Of a stretch of 62,491 nucleotides of DNA, positions 8,606-17,989 are shown in pieces. This DNA comes from an uncultured Gammaproteobacteria bacterium (lineage in GTDB: Bacteria; Pseudomonadota; Gammaproteobacteria; Arenicellales; CAJQKF01). Made by a program: the position numbers and the translations under genes. The notes below the pieces were generated by a model. It searched no databases and had not been told where the DNA came from. It saw nothing but the letters and a program-made list of their open reading frames with translations. The stretch's first letter is position 1; the number at the start of each line of letters is the position of its first letter. The stretch spans positions 1 through 62,491 of the forward strand of contig CAJQKF010000070.1 in assembly GCA_905478855.1 (NCBI GenBank), written 5' to 3'.

Positions 8606-10261
8606 TCAGTTATCAGCCGATTTCAAACCACCTTTTGCCAATCGCTCAGCAATAACACGATCCATCCAGTCTGGATCCATTTCTGGTACCGAAGATAGCA
8701 AAAGCTCAGTGTACTCGTGATAGGGCGGCTGAAATACTTCGTTCTTAGGTCCTTGATCTACGATTTTGCCTTGCAACATAACCACTACTCTGTCGGCAAT
8801 TGCGTTTACCGTGGCGAGATCGTGGGTGATAAACATGTAAGCTAAATTAAATTCCTGTTGCAATCTATCAAGTAATCGTAAGATACCTTCGGCTACCAGT
8901 TGATCGAGTGCAGACGTTACCTCATCACAAATAATAAAAGAGGGGTCAGCTGCAAGTGCACGAGCTATACAAATTCGTTGTTTCTGGCCACCAGAGAGCT
9001 CACCAGGCAGTCGATCGAGATATTGATCGGGATCCATCTCTATCATCTCCATCAACTTCCTGAGACGTTTCTGTTTGGCCTGCCCTTCTAATCCAAGATA
9101 AAAAGTCAGTGGTCGACCAACGATATCACGAATCTTATGATGGGGATTTATCGCGGTATCTGCCATTTGATAAATCATTTGAATTTTCTGCAATTGTCCA
9201 GGACTGCGACTTCGGTAATCCGAAGGTAAACTCTGGTCTTCGAATAAAATTTGCCCCTGGCGTGGTGGCAATAGCCCGGTAATGACTCGAGCCAGAGTAC
9301 TTTTACCACTGCCAGATTCACCAACCACGGCTACTGTTTCGTTAGGTCGAATTTCAAACTCGATATCGGTCAATACTTCTTTTGATGTACCGGGATAAAT
9401 TGCGGTGACATTCTGAACTTTAAGTAACGGCAACGAACTTGCATCAACATTTTGCTCAGTCTTACGAAAACTACGCACTGCCCATAACGACTTGGTGTAA
9501 TCTTTTTGTGGATCACTTAGCATGCTACGGGTTTCTGATTCTTCTACGGATTCGCCATACCGTAGAACTTTAATCTTGTCTGCCATTTGCGCAACAACTG
9601 CAAGATCGTGGGTTATATAAATTGCTGCGGTATTAAATTGTTCGACAATATCTTTAATTGTAGATAGCACCTCGATTTGGGTGGTGACGTCGAGCGCTGT
9701 GGTTGGTTCGTCAAAAATGATTAAATCGGGTCGGCAGGCGAGCGCCATTGCTGTCATTGCGCGCTGTAATTGTCCCCCGGAAACCTGATGTGGATAACGA
9801 AAGCCGATGGTATCTGGATTCGGCATTCTAATTTTCGAATACAATTCTTTGGCATCTGCATAGGCCTGATCCCGGCTACCAAGACCGTGCTGAATCACGG
9901 TCTCGCTGAACTGATCTATCAACTTATGTGCGGGGTTAAATGAAGCCGCAGCTGACTGTGCAACATAGGCAATTCGCGCACCACGCAACCGACGTTTTTC
10001 TTCCGCCGTCGCAGTGGTCAATTCAAGTCCATCAAATTGAATACTACCCCCATTTATGCGGCATCCCGGCTTGGCGAATCCCATTGCAGCAATGCCAATA
10101 GTTGACTTGCCTGCACCAGATTCACCGATGAGCCCTAGAATTTCACCACGATTCAAACAGAAGTCGACACCATTAACGATTTGATGCCATTTGTCCTCAC
10201 TAAAGCCTTCAACACTTAATCCTTTAACTTCAAGCAGTAATTCGTTGTGGTCAGAATTCAT
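8606..10261 (-). CDS. Dipeptide/oligopeptide-type ABC transporter, fused double ATPase
   Basis: 551 residues holding two complete ABC domains, equivalent to DppD joined to DppF. Domain 1 has Walker A GESGAGKST (46-54), signature VSGGQLQR and Walker B LIIFDEPTTALD. Domain 2 has GESGSGKST, LSGGQKQR and FIICDEVTSALD. In the second Walker B the family's DEP is DEV, a common variant; the catalytic Glu is kept in both domains. The fused arrangement is frequent in proteobacterial peptide and glutathione-type importers (GsiA-like). It overlaps the DppC-like gene by 11 bases and powers that permease pair at the cytoplasmic face. Confidence 0.93.
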   Translation of the reverse strand: MNSDHNELLLEVKGLSVEGFSEDKWHQIVNGVDFCLNRGEILGLIGESGAGKSTIGIAAMGFAKPGCRINGGSIQFDGLELTTATAEEKRRLRGARIAYVAQSAAASFNPAHKLIDQFSETVIQHGLGSRDQAYADAKELYSKIRMPNPDTIGFRYPHQVSGGQLQRAMTAMALACRPDLIIFDEPTTALDVTTQIEVLSTIKDIVEQFNTAAIYITHDLAVVAQMADKIKVLRYGESVEESETRSMLSDPQKDYTKSLWAVRSFRKTEQNVDASSLPLLKVQNVTAIYPGTSKEVLTDIEFEIRPNETVAVVGESGSGKSTLARVITGLLPPRQGQILFEDQSLPSDYRSRSPGQLQKIQMIYQMADTAINPHHKIRDIVGRPLTFYLGLEGQAKQKRLRKLMEMIEMDPDQYLDRLPGELSGGQKQRICIARALAADPSFIICDEVTSALDQLVAEGILRLLDRLQQEFNLAYMFITHDLATVNAIADRVVVMLQGKIVDQGPKNEVFQPPYHEYTELLLSSVPEMDPDWMDRVIAERLAKGGLKSADN

Positions 10262-11138
10262 CTTTTAATCCGCTTGTTTTTTGCAGAAACCAATCAACCA
10301 CAAAGTTAACACCAATAGTCAAAATCGCAATCGCTGCAGCGGGTATCAACGGTGTGTAGTCTTCAAAAGTAATCAGATCTGCAGTATCGCGCACCATCGA
10401 GCCCCAGTCTGCAGTCGGCGGCTGTATACCAAGACCTAGAAAACTCAACGCACTGATAGTTAAAAACACAAAACAAAACCGAATTCCAAATTCAGCCGCG
10501 AGTGGAGCTGATATGCTAGGTAGGACTTCTCTTATGGTTATCCAAACCAGTTTTTCACCACGTAGCTTTGCCGCTTCAACAAAATCCATCACCACTACAT
10601 TAAGACTTACTGCTCGGCATAATCGAAAAACCCGGGTAGCATCTAGCAAACCGATAATAAGAATCAAACTTGGCACCGAAGTTCCGAAAATGGAAAGCAA
10701 TAACATGGCAAATATTAAGGCTGGAATGGCCATCAGAATATCGACGGTACGACTTAATAATTGATCGGTCCAGCCACCGATCACCGCAGCAAAGATACCG
10801 GTAATCCCACCCAGCAAAAAGGCGTAAATAGTTGTGATTAAAGCGATACCGACTGTGTTGCGAGCACCATAAATAATTCTGCTAAGCATGTCACGCCCAA
10901 GATTATCCGTACCAAGTAAGAACGTATCATTTGCCAGCACATATTTTTTACCAACGATTTCGGATTCGCCATATGGCGCTAACCAGGGCGCGAATACTGC
11001 TGCAAAAACATATACCACAATGATCAGTAATCCAAGTTTGGCGCTGAATGGCGCCTTTGCCAATTCTTTGAGTATTCGGCTGGTACGCGTACTAACGGCT
11101 GAATTCGTCATTGACTGTATATCAGGAGATTGATTCAT
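10251..11138 (-). CDS. Dipeptide-type ABC transporter permease, DppC-like
   Basis: 295 residues with the DppC topology: an N-terminal cytoplasmic stretch, a first membrane helix (LGLLIIVVYVFAAVFAPWLAPYG), then five more membrane spans. The typical GTDNLGRDMLSRIIYGAR segment follows helix 1, and the EAA-type coupling loop reads EAAKLRGEKLVWITIREVLPS. It begins within the last codons of the DppB-like gene (4-base overlap) and runs into the fused ATPase. Together they form a type I importer for a peptide or peptide-like solute. Confidence 0.92.
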   Translation of the reverse strand: MNQSPDIQSMTNSAVSTRTSRILKELAKAPFSAKLGLLIIVVYVFAAVFAPWLAPYGESEIVGKKYVLANDTFLLGTDNLGRDMLSRIIYGARNTVGIALITTIYAFLLGGITGIFAAVIGGWTDQLLSRTVDILMAIPALIFAMLLLSIFGTSVPSLILIIGLLDATRVFRLCRAVSLNVVVMDFVEAAKLRGEKLVWITIREVLPSISAPLAAEFGIRFCFVFLTISALSFLGLGIQPPTADWGSMVRDTADLITFEDYTPLIPAAAIAILTIGVNFVVDWFLQKTSGLKDEF

Positions 11139-12091
11139 TTTGGATGTAACAATCGCGGGTTAGTTAAAATCGAAAGAATATCAGCAATCAGATTGAGCGA
11201 CACATAAGTGGCAGCAAAAATTAGACAACACGCTTGTACTACAGGCATATCTCGTCTTTGTACCGCATCTACCAATAGTTGTCCTAATCCAGGATATACA
11301 AATACCACTTCAACCACGACCACTCCGACTATTAAATATGCAAGATTTAGGACAATCACATTAATAATCGGCGCCCAGGCATTAGGTAATGCATGATGAG
11401 TGATAATACGTAAGCGCTTCATGCCTTTCAACGATGCCATCTCGATATAAGAGCTCGATAAAAGATTAATTATCGCAGCGCGAGTCATACGCATCATATA
11501 GGCAACTGAAACCAGGGTTAACGTTACGGCGGGTAAAAATGTTTTTTCCAAACGTTCGAAAAAACCAGTATCCGCGTGAACATTGGCAAGACTCGGAAAC
11601 CAGCCTGTTTTAACCGATACGTATAATATTAAAATATACGCTACAAAAAACTCGGGTGTGGAGATGGAAGTTAAAGTAAGCGCATTAACTGTACGATCAT
11701 AATAGGAGTTTCGATATAGCGCGGCGAGTATACCGAGCACCAGCGCCAACGGAACCGAAATACAGGCTGCAAATGCCGCAAGAAAAATGGTATTAAAAAA
11801 TCGTACACCAATAACCTCACTAATTTCTCGCCCATTGCCTATCGAGGTGCCAAAGTCACCTTGAACGATACTACTAAGCCAAGTTAGGTAACGTGTATGC
11901 GCAGGTAGATCGAGTCCTAATTGCTTACGTAAAATTTCAATTGTGTCGGGAGTGGCGGCCTGTCCCAGAATGGCTTGGGCCGCATCACCGGGTAACATGG
12001 ACACTGCCAAAAATATAATGATTGATACAATAAAAAGAGTCAAAACTCCCAAGGAAATTCGCTGAGCCAGCATGCGTAGTATATTATTCAT
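11135..12091 (-). CDS. Dipeptide-type ABC transporter permease, DppB-like
   Basis: 318 residues. An N-terminal helix (MLAQRISLGVLTLFIVSIIIFLAVSM) is followed by the DppB hallmark LPGDAAQAILGQ and further membrane spans. The coupling loop EMASLKGMKRLRIITHHALPNAWAP is the EAA motif. It is translated 31 bases after the MttB homologue, which is thus inserted between the binding-protein gene and the permeases. The transported solute is unknown; Dpp-type systems also carry opines, glutathione, nickel chelates and small N-methylated peptides. Confidence 0.92.
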   Translation of the reverse strand: MNNILRMLAQRISLGVLTLFIVSIIIFLAVSMLPGDAAQAILGQAATPDTIEILRKQLGLDLPAHTRYLTWLSSIVQGDFGTSIGNGREISEVIGVRFFNTIFLAAFAACISVPLALVLGILAALYRNSYYDRTVNALTLTSISTPEFFVAYILILYVSVKTGWFPSLANVHADTGFFERLEKTFLPAVTLTLVSVAYMMRMTRAAIINLLSSSYIEMASLKGMKRLRIITHHALPNAWAPIINVIVLNLAYLIVGVVVVEVVFVYPGLGQLLVDAVQRRDMPVVQACCLIFAATYVSLNLIADILSILTNPRLLHPK

Positions 12092-12122
12092 AAGTGGCTT
12101 TAAGGCTGTTCATCGTATCCAA

Positions 12123-13565
12123 CTATCCAAGTATGTCACGAATACGTTGATTAACACGCTCAGTCATATCTTTAGCCCCTGCATCAATCCATGCATCCGC
12201 ATCAGAGCGTTCAAATAAGCCAGGGTACCAGTTTTCGGTCATGAATCGATCTTGGGTATGCTGATCGGTAAGATATTCATTATTTCTTGCGGCACGAACA
12301 ACCACTTCTGCAGCAATTGAATCGGCAGTGACTTCAACACCTGTAGCCATCTTGCTTGACCAGCCGATAATCTCATCACAAAGCGTTAACATTTGGACTG
12401 AGCCAGTACGACCGCCCGATAAAAAACCAAGGTTGTGAACAAAGGATGACTTGGACATTCCAGCTATGGCTAGATTTGCGCCTGCTTCGGCTGCAGCTTG
12501 CGTATCGAACTGGTGTGAGTCAGAACATCCAGCACCAATCCACGATGGAATTCCAATGCTACGAAAGTAATCACTAGCACCAAGGCCAGCCGTCATATAC
12601 TCGGGAGAGCCATAGGCTAGATTTGCCTGACGTAAATCCATAGGTAATATGGCAGACCCACTCATTACTGGCGCACCCGGTTCGGTCATTTGATGCAAAA
12701 CTATCCCTGCAATCGCTTCAGCAGATGATTGTGCAATTGCACCTGCATTAGAAATTGGACAAGACATTCCTGGGAATGTGGCCGGATAACACACCACTGG
12801 TATTCGCCAGCGTGCACAGTTAATTAGTCGTAAACATAATTCTTCAGGCATTTTTAATGGGGAAATTGGGCCCATTAATTCAAGGCAGACGGGTTTGTCA
12901 GCCATACGTTGCCAACCACCCGTCATGTCGGCAATCAAATTCAACATTCGTTCCTGAATGATTTCATCGTGGGCGAGCAATGCGGCCGGCTTGGAGCAAT
13001 TCTCATACATTGCGCGCACAGTCTCAACCACCTCGTCTTCTGGTGGAATTTCACTAGGATAACCAAGGGAACACACCATATCAATATTAGGCAAGGTTTC
13101 GCAAAGTCTGGCAGTTTCGCGGATGTCATCAAGACTACAGGGTCGTAGCTCATTCGTGCGGTAGTCGAGAATTCGCACACAATTATGCCCCGGGCAATAG
13201 CTTGATATCGAGCTATTGGTATCAACTTTAATGTTTCCGTCATGGTCATACAACCGGACGATATCGGGCACCGATAAAATAGCCCGCTCAATCAAATCTT
13301 CTGGTAGATGTACATAACCTTGATCGTCTTGCCAACAATCTTTTTTTCGCAGTAACTGCTTACAACTTGGCGTATGCTCAATGATTACGCCGACTTCCCA
13401 GAGAATCTTTTTTACCGCCTCATGGATCATCCGTGACTGTGAGCTATTTACCAATTCTAACGAAACACGCTTTTCAAGCTTACTACTTTGCAAAACCGAA
13501 CTAACCTTACGAGCTGCTTTTTGCTGGCGAGCGCTTTTTCGACGTCGAGTGTCAGTGTGTTCCAT
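12123..13565 (-). CDS. MttB-family (trimethylamine methyltransferase-like) protein, second copy
   Basis: 480 residues, only distantly similar to the copy at 4002-5537. The basic N-terminus (TRRRKSARQQKAARK) is characteristic of the non-pyrrolysine MttB family in aerobic proteobacteria. The body carries ILWEVGVIIEHTPSC, FPGMSCPISNAGAI, MTEPGAPVMSGS, and a Gly-rich FLSGGRTGSVQML. There is no in-frame amber codon. It sits inside a Dpp-type transport operon, so its substrate probably enters through that importer. Methyl transfer to a corrinoid protein is what is known for characterised relatives; no corrinoid protein is present here, so the acceptor is open. Confidence 0.84.
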   Translation of the reverse strand: MEHTDTRRRKSARQQKAARKVSSVLQSSKLEKRVSLELVNSSQSRMIHEAVKKILWEVGVIIEHTPSCKQLLRKKDCWQDDQGYVHLPEDLIERAILSVPDIVRLYDHDGNIKVDTNSSISSYCPGHNCVRILDYRTNELRPCSLDDIRETARLCETLPNIDMVCSLGYPSEIPPEDEVVETVRAMYENCSKPAALLAHDEIIQERMLNLIADMTGGWQRMADKPVCLELMGPISPLKMPEELCLRLINCARWRIPVVCYPATFPGMSCPISNAGAIAQSSAEAIAGIVLHQMTEPGAPVMSGSAILPMDLRQANLAYGSPEYMTAGLGASDYFRSIGIPSWIGAGCSDSHQFDTQAAAEAGANLAIAGMSKSSFVHNLGFLSGGRTGSVQMLTLCDEIIGWSSKMATGVEVTADSIAAEVVVRAARNNEYLTDQHTQDRFMTENWYPGLFERSDADAWIDAGAKDMTERVNQRIRDILG

Positions 13566-13613
13566 ATCAGTTTGTTCTATATAGTTTTTAACTTGTTATT
13601 TCAGCTATACACA

Positions 13614-13640
13614 AAATCGGCGACACAAGGCCGCCGATTT
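13614..13640 (-). terminator. Intergenic hairpin after the Dpp-type binding-protein gene
   Basis: A perfect 9-bp stem, AAATCGGCG with CGCCGATTT, around a 9-base loop, lying between the binding-protein gene and the mttB-like gene. Read on the minus strand the stem is followed by TTTTGTG, a short U tract. It is too weak for full termination and is better read as a partial terminator or 3' RNA stabiliser that keeps the binding protein more abundant than the permeases. Confidence 0.55.
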
Positions 13641-13672
13641 CAATTCTAAAAGACCCGGGGAAACTGTAATTG

Positions 13673-15265
13673 CTAACCAGTCATCCACCAGCGTTCAATG
13701 AGCTTGTAGCCATCAAACTCCCAGTTGCCGGCTACCGTATCGGGTACTCCAACATTATTAGTGTTTGCAGAAATATGATTCGCAAAAGCATGAATCACAG
13801 ACCCACCATCGTCGCGACAAATAGCCTGCATTTCGAAATACATATCACGACGCTTACTATCATCAATTTCGGCACGTGCCGCTACTAGCAAGTTATTAAA
13901 TTTCTCGTTCTTCCAATAAGTCTCATTCCAGTTAGATGAAGCTGAATATCCTTGTGTAAACATCCAGTCTTCGGTAGGTCGACCACTCCAGTAACTAGCG
14001 CACCAAGGATGCTTGAGCCAGACATCTGACCAGTATCCATCATCTGGCACGCGTTTAGGCGTAATTTCTATACCCGATTGCTTAGCATGTTCACTAAAAA
14101 GAACTGTAGTATCTACAGCGCCTGCATAAAGACCATCGGATGCACTCAACTCTACCTGGAGTTTACTCAGACCGGCCTGTTTCAAGTGCCATTTCGCTTT
14201 TTCCGGATCGAAAACTCTTTGTTCAAGCTCATGATTGTAATATCGATTCGCTGGAGAAATTGGATGGTCATTACCAACCAAACCGTGCCCGCTCAAGACC
14301 TTATCCAAAACATCATCTCGATCAATCGACAGCTTTAGTGCCATACGCACATGATTATTATCGAAAGGACCAAGATCAGTACGCATCGGAAACGTATAAT
14401 GTTGTGTACTAACTACATCCAATACGTTAATACTCGATTTGCGCGCGAGTCGATCAGCCGAAGTAGAATCCACGTCACCAATAACATCAACAGCACCTGT
14501 TACCAAAGCGTTCAAACGCGCCGTAGCATCGGCTATAGTCAATATTTCAGCAGAGTCGACAAAAGCTCGATTCGACATAAAATGGTTTGGATTGCGTTTC
14601 AATTTTGAATGTTGGCCTGGTTCGAAAGACTCAAGAATATATGCACCACAGCCCACATCAAATTGCTCGATCTTTCCATTTGATGATGGCAAGATCGATA
14701 ATGAACTAGCCGATAAAATAACAGGGAAATCGACACTAGCCGACTTCAACTTCATTTTAACTACATGATTGCCATCTTTAGTTATGCTTTCAACCTCTTC
14801 CATGAACGATTTCATTGCTGAGGCAGAAGCTTCGCCACGATGCCGTTCAAGAGAGGCAATGACATCCTCTGCAGTTAACGCCTGACCATTATGAAATTCA
14901 ATGCCCTTACGTAACTTGAATATCCATTCGGATGGATCGGCACCCGGCTCAAAAGATTCAGCTATTTGTGGTGCAAGCTGTCCATCAGGAAGAATTTCGG
15001 TTAATTGACCATGCATCGAATACCACAAGAAGTTGGTATGTCCGCTGGAAAGGAAGATCGGATCTAGTTTGTCTGTTGATGAACCCTGCACAGTTGCAAC
15101 TCTTAAATGGCCACCCCGTTTAGGACCACCTGCAAGAGCGTTACTACTCATCAACGAGGCAGGAATCGCAGAAGCAAGGCCTAGTGCGCTAGCCTTCTGT
15201 AAAAAATCGCGTCTCGAAATTTCGCCTTTGTTCAGGCTACGGACCAGTTTATCGAATGGTTTCAT
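13673..15265 (-). CDS. Dipeptide-type ABC transporter substrate-binding protein (SBP_bac_5)
   Basis: 530 residues. A twin-arginine signal is visible at the N-terminus (SRRDFLQKA at 17-25, then the hydrophobic stretch ALGLASAIPASLM and an ALAGG cleavage region), so it is exported folded to the periplasm. The mature part has the family landmarks WIFKLRKGIEFHNGQALTAEDV (about residues 114-135) and VRMALKLSIDRDDVLDKVLSG. A strong ribosome site (GGAGGAG) lies just before the ATG. It is the first gene of the Dpp unit, behind a 268-base promoter region, and probably defines the substrate: a peptide or peptide-like N-methylated compound. Confidence 0.92.
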   Translation of the reverse strand: MKPFDKLVRSLNKGEISRRDFLQKASALGLASAIPASLMSSNALAGGPKRGGHLRVATVQGSSTDKLDPIFLSSGHTNFLWYSMHGQLTEILPDGQLAPQIAESFEPGADPSEWIFKLRKGIEFHNGQALTAEDVIASLERHRGEASASAMKSFMEEVESITKDGNHVVKMKLKSASVDFPVILSASSLSILPSSNGKIEQFDVGCGAYILESFEPGQHSKLKRNPNHFMSNRAFVDSAEILTIADATARLNALVTGAVDVIGDVDSTSADRLARKSSINVLDVVSTQHYTFPMRTDLGPFDNNHVRMALKLSIDRDDVLDKVLSGHGLVGNDHPISPANRYYNHELEQRVFDPEKAKWHLKQAGLSKLQVELSASDGLYAGAVDTTVLFSEHAKQSGIEITPKRVPDDGYWSDVWLKHPWCASYWSGRPTEDWMFTQGYSASSNWNETYWKNEKFNNLLVAARAEIDDSKRRDMYFEMQAICRDDGGSVIHAFANHISANTNNVGVPDTVAGNWEFDGYKLIERWWMTG

Positions 15266-15377
15266 ATCTCCTCCAAATGTAGTGCTTTACTATGGTAATA
15301 ATAGTAACTTCGATAATACATAAACTACAGATTACCGAAAGGTTAAACATCGTCTAAGTAATCATTACATAATTCAT

Positions 15378-15407
15378 CTGTGATCTCAATTAAAAACTGT
15401 GATCTCA
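15378..15407. promoter_or_regulatory. Direct repeat CTGTGATCTCA in the Dpp promoter region
   Basis: Two identical 11-base copies of CTGTGATCTCA (15378-15388 and 15397-15407) separated by 8 bases, a 19-base period, about 115-140 bases upstream of the binding-protein start. The spacing puts both copies on nearly the same DNA face, as expected for a regulator site. A small inverted repeat, ATTCG-TATTG-CGAAT, follows at 15409-15423. The rest of the 15266-15533 gap shows no gene. The cognate regulator is unknown. Confidence 0.45.
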
Positions 15408-15533
15408 GATTCGTATTGCGAATAAGCGATCTATTCTGAAACCCGAACAGTACTGGATAACTATTCACATTAATATTGAGACACTGCCATATCCAGCTAC
15501 TATTTGATTTTTTTCACATTATCCGTGTATCAG

Positions 15534-16913
15534 TCAAACACAGACAATTGGTCTAAGAATTTTCAAAGCACGAGAAAAAGCTTCGATAGTTTCTTCAATA
15601 TCCACATCACTGTGGACCGCAGACACCAACCCACCAGGCCAACCCGTAAAATCAACGCCATTAATATTCATGGCCAGTCTTAATAGCGCTGGGATACCAG
15701 CAGGTTGTCGACTAAGACCTTCACGTCCTAACTTAGCGGGACAAAATATTCCATCTTTCAAAGGCGGTTCATCACCTCCCATATAAATATGAAAGGCGGA
15801 TGCCTCACCATAGACTACCCAAGGATAGTTATTGGTCTTAACAACGTCACTTAATCCATTTCTCAAATCACTGGCAAGTCGGTTTGCGGTGTCACAAGCA
15901 TCCGTTTGTTGGATAATCTTGAGCGCTTCAATGCCAGCCGCAGCTGAAACCGGGCAGGCATTAAAGGTTCCGGGATGATAAATTTTTTCTCGTCCAGATC
16001 GCTTAGCAAAATCGTGGTCTAGACCATCTACAATTTTAGCTGATCCAGTGACTGCCGCACCGGGTAAACCACCGGCCACTACTTTTGCCAAAGTAGTTAA
16101 ATCTGGCATAACATTAGCGGTCTCTTGCACACCACCTGGCGAGACACGAAACCCTGTTACAACCTCATCGAAGATTAACAAGATATTGTTATCTGTAGTC
16201 CATTGTCGCAATAATTGCAGAAACTCTGAACGTATTGGTATTTTCCCAGTTGCCGCACCTAACGGCTCAATCATCACCGCCGCAATATCTTTATCCTGAA
16301 CCAAACAACGTTCGACGGCAAATTCGTCATAGGGATCCATAGCGATGGAGTTACATGCGATACTCTCAGGTACGCCAATTACCGGGCTTCCATCAAAGTG
16401 GGAGTTGTAACCGGTAGTCATATCATCTAGCCAACCGTGGTAATGACCTTGAAACCGCATGATTTTTGTTTTCCCGGTATAGGCACGCGCTAAACGTACC
16501 GCCATTTGTGTGGCCTCGGTGCCAGATGCATGGAATCTCACGCGTTCAGCACATGGTACCATTTCAATAATTTTCTCAGCCCAACGAACTTCCATTTCAT
16601 GATTGGTTGCGAAATGAGTGCCTTTTTGGAGTTGAGCTGTTGCTGCGGCAATTAAATCGGGATGATTATGACCCAGCATTAATGCGCCATGTCCACCGTA
16701 GTAATCTATATATTGATTGCCATCCACATCCCACTTACGTGAGCCCACAGCATGGCTCGCATAGAGCCCGTAAGGTTTTATAAATCGAGAGTCGTGCACT
16801 ACTCCACTGGGCAGAACTTTCCGAGCCTGTTCTGCAAACGCAGCGGATTGCGGTGTCATCGTTCTATAGGAATTTTCTATTGAGTCAGTGATATTCTTCA
16901 GCGTTTTATCCAT
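15534..16913 (-). CDS. Class III aminotransferase, glutamate-1-semialdehyde-aminomutase-like
   Basis: 459 residues, a PLP fold-type I enzyme. Landmarks are HASGTEATQMAVRLARA (about 128-144), the PLP-ring Asp in LLIFDEVVTGFRVS (D249), and the Schiff-base lysine K277 in LTTLAKVVAGGLPG. The closest named family is HemL. However, HemL proteins are usually about 430 residues and rarely sit in catabolic operons, so this is more likely a HemL-like transaminase acting on an amino acid or amine released by the neighbours. It follows the M19-type gene by 48 bases and ends the unit that begins with soxB. Confidence 0.83.
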   Translation of the reverse strand: MDKTLKNITDSIENSYRTMTPQSAAFAEQARKVLPSGVVHDSRFIKPYGLYASHAVGSRKWDVDGNQYIDYYGGHGALMLGHNHPDLIAAATAQLQKGTHFATNHEMEVRWAEKIIEMVPCAERVRFHASGTEATQMAVRLARAYTGKTKIMRFQGHYHGWLDDMTTGYNSHFDGSPVIGVPESIACNSIAMDPYDEFAVERCLVQDKDIAAVMIEPLGAATGKIPIRSEFLQLLRQWTTDNNILLIFDEVVTGFRVSPGGVQETANVMPDLTTLAKVVAGGLPGAAVTGSAKIVDGLDHDFAKRSGREKIYHPGTFNACPVSAAAGIEALKIIQQTDACDTANRLASDLRNGLSDVVKTNNYPWVVYGEASAFHIYMGGDEPPLKDGIFCPAKLGREGLSRQPAGIPALLRLAMNINGVDFTGWPGGLVSAVHSDVDIEETIEAFSRALKILRPIVCV

Positions 16914-16961
16914 AATCTTTATACTGGTATTTTAGGCAAGGTACATTAGTAGTAAACAAGT

Positions 16962-17933
16962 TTACTTCCAAACAGACTCTGCTACGCGTAACCAGTTTTC
17001 TCCCATTATATTGCGAATGACATCTTCACTATGGCCTCGGGCCAATAGCAATTCAGTTACGTTGGGGAGTTCTTCTGGCTCCAGTACACCAACTGGACGG
17101 CCGGAGTAATGTGGTGACCATACCGTACGCATATCAAAGTTTTGATCATAGACATAATCAATTCCAAGACCAACATGTTGCGGGCCTACTAAGTCAATCA
17201 GGTATTCGATATGTTGAACCATGTGTTTAGCGCGAACATCTTTATCATTGCCTAATACTTTAGAGAAACCTACCACGCCGATAACACCACCTGTGGCAGC
17301 GCATGCTAGTAGCTGATCATCGGGAACATTGCGTGTGTGATCACATAGTGCACGCGGATTAGAATGAGAAGTAATTACCGGTGCCGATGATGCTTCTATT
17401 GTATCCATACTCGTCCGATAACCTGTATGACTTATATCCACTAACATGCCCACCCGGTTCATTTCCGCAACCAATTGTCTGCCAAAGCGAGACAATCCGG
17501 AGTCAGTTTCTTCCTGACAGCCATCTCCAACAGAATTCTTCAAGTTGTAGCACATCAACATATGACGAATGCCCAACTGATAATAGACTTCGATTAATCC
17601 AATATCGTAACTCACTGGATTAGTACCCTGAAAATGAAAACCCAGGGCAAGCTTACCGTTTTGCTTGGCTTCACGAATATCAGCCACGCTTTGGGCCAAA
17701 ACATACCGATCTGAATTGGCACGAATAAAGGCACGTTCTTCCGCAATCGTACGTATAGTTGTTTCAACTCCATGCCAATCCAGTGCTATCGTTAATGAGA
17801 CAAAATCAACACCATTTCTTGCCATACGTTCCAGCGCGGCTTCGCCAAGCGGTCTTAATCCCATATGACTCCAGGGAAAAGTCATATCACAAACCATTAT
17901 ACTTTCGTGTAATAGGCTGGTTGTTTCAGTCAT
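16962..17933 (-). CDS. Membrane dipeptidase (peptidase M19) family protein with changed metal ligands
   Basis: 323 residues with clear M19 landmarks in the C-terminal half: VDISHTG (H169) and TSHSNPRALCDHTRNVPDDQL (H190). The N-terminal zinc ligands differ: the usual HxD is CDMTFPW (C15, D16), and the bridging Glu appears to be Gln (FQGTNP, Q102). It may bind one metal or none in the standard way, so calling it an active dipeptidase is uncertain. Other M19-like proteins in amine gene clusters have been linked to hydrolysis of dipeptide-like or lactam substrates. No signal peptide is evident, so it is probably cytoplasmic. It lies 56 bases behind the triple-RidA gene. Confidence 0.8.
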   Translation of the reverse strand: MTETTSLLHESIMVCDMTFPWSHMGLRPLGEAALERMARNGVDFVSLTIALDWHGVETTIRTIAEERAFIRANSDRYVLAQSVADIREAKQNGKLALGFHFQGTNPVSYDIGLIEVYYQLGIRHMLMCYNLKNSVGDGCQEETDSGLSRFGRQLVAEMNRVGMLVDISHTGYRTSMDTIEASSAPVITSHSNPRALCDHTRNVPDDQLLACAATGGVIGVVGFSKVLGNDKDVRAKHMVQHIEYLIDLVGPQHVGLGIDYVYDQNFDMRTVWSPHYSGRPVGVLEPEELPNVTELLLARGHSEDVIRNIMGENWLRVAESVWK

Positions 17934-17989
17934 ATGCTTTAGCCCTCATTTGTAGAAAACCATAATTGATCATTATCAATCAGTTAGAC

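Noticed and set aside
15378..15407. Start of a CRISPR or tandem repeat array
   Set aside because: Only two 11-base copies with an 8-base spacer, no further units and no cas gene.
17965..17980. ATTGAT-CATT-ATCAAT between the RidA and M19 genes, resembling half of a Fur box
   Set aside because: Only the left half matches the Fur consensus, and it is inside an operon with no iron-related gene.
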